Assembly (NCBI GenBank): GCA_900696465.1
Contig: CAADGE010000023.1
Location: 124,001 to 188,000 of the forward strand
Direction: 5' to 3'
DNA: 64,000 bases
DNA from: an uncultured Planctomycetota bacterium
Lineage (GTDB): Bacteria > Planctomycetota > Phycisphaerae > UBA1845 > UTPLA1
This document shows positions 63,788 through 64,000 of this stretch, in pieces; the first letter of the stretch is position 1; each line of letters opens with the position of its first letter. The notes under the pieces are model-generated. The model was given only the letters and a program-made list of their open reading frames with translations. It ran no database searches and was not told where the DNA came from. The translations under genes and the position numbers were made by a program.

Positions 63788-64000
63788 GTGGGACTGCCCG
63801 TACTTCAGGGTGCACAACGTCCCCGTGTCGGTGAATCCAGCCATCCGCAGGAACTGGTGGAGTGGAGCTTGAAGCACTTCGCCGGCCGACGGATGGAAAT
63901 GAGCACGTCTTTCGGCATGGAGGGCTGCGCGCTGATCGACATGTACGCCCGACACGGCGTGCCGCTGGTCGTTTTCTATCTCGACACTATGTTTTTCTTC
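63788..64000 (+). CDS. cysH: Phosphoadenosine/adenosine phosphosulfate reductase (N-terminal part, cut by window edge)
   Basis: Reduces (P)APS to sulfite in assimilatory sulfate reduction. The frame starts at GTG 63788 with AAGGAG (63774-63779) eight bases upstream and runs to the window edge, 71 codons. After LPVLQGAQRPRVGESSHPQE, the segment MEMSTSFGMEGCALIDMYAR is the PP-loop (SxxFGxEG) and VPLVVFYLDTMFFF is the next family block. The C-terminal half, which would tell APS from PAPS use through its Cys motifs, is missing. Regulation by the polycysteine attenuator just upstream fits a cysteine-synthesis gene. Confidence 0.88.
   Translation, partial: MGLPVLQGAQRPRVGESSHPQELVEWSLKHFAGRRMEMSTSFGMEGCALIDMYARHGVPLVVFYLDTMFFF

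Noticed and set aside
63548-63955. A 135-codon minus-strand frame opposite the attenuator and cysH
   Set aside because: It covers the leader, terminator and the start of cysH; its serine/asparagine run is the reverse of the Cys codons.

Overview
The window is GC-rich, tightly packed chromosomal DNA from a bacterium that is most likely a member of the Planctomycetota, perhaps of the Phycisphaerae. The inference rests on several things seen together: a PEP-CTERM tail, an H-X9-DG-like pseudopilin domain, an ECF sigma/anti-sigma pair, a class II ribonucleotide reductase, a peptidoglycan precursor cluster without ftsA/ftsZ beside it, and many lineage-style hypothetical genes. No rRNA, tRNA, CRISPR array, prophage or insertion sequence was seen. 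Both window edges cut genes: a family-4 uracil-DNA glycosylase at the left and a cysH-type reductase at the right.

Left part (1-13.9 kb, mostly minus strand): uracil-DNA glycosylase, a methyltransferase-like protein, a lipoprotein, DNA polymerase III delta, a TPR protein, a short-chain dehydrogenase, membrane proteins, then the cell-wall cluster murC-murB-ddl-ftsQ, a STAS protein and a helix-hairpin-helix protein. Middle-left (14-29 kb, mostly plus strand): a NodC/hyaluronan-synthase-like glycosyltransferase, a histidine kinase (minus strand), a GlmM-like phosphohexomutase, an EVE protein, Lnt, and an elongasome block (HEAT lipoprotein, MreD, PBP2, RodA). A MntA/HepT toxin-antitoxin pair with a damaged HepT, MoaC and a polyprenyl diphosphate synthase follow.

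Middle (29-45 kb): a 2-oxoacid:ferredoxin oxidoreductase operon whose third gene fuses the gamma subunit, a GltD-like flavoprotein and a ferredoxin; a divergent FdhF-like molybdoenzyme; a CxxCH-containing PEP-CTERM protein; an ABC-2 exporter operon; and a secreted subtilase. Right part (45-64 kb): an NtrC-type regulator, ECF sigma and its fused anti-sigma, a macrodomain protein, LigA, an STT3-like membrane protein, NrdJ with a probable NrdR-controlled promoter, two methyltransferases (one with a signal peptide), an ATP-grasp/zinc-peptidase pair and a PhnD-like binding lipoprotein.

The most notable observation is at the right edge. Upstream of cysH lies a short reading frame with six consecutive cysteine codons. 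It is followed by a sequence able to form an antiterminator and by a strong intrinsic terminator. This looks like a cysteine-responsive ribosome-mediated transcription attenuator, apparently with a leaderless or nearly leaderless leader peptide. Other points of interest are a 68-nt two-hairpin intergenic repeat in two copies, tandem NrdR-like boxes 31 bp apart around the nrdJ promoter, and a HepT that has lost its catalytic histidine and is frameshifted.
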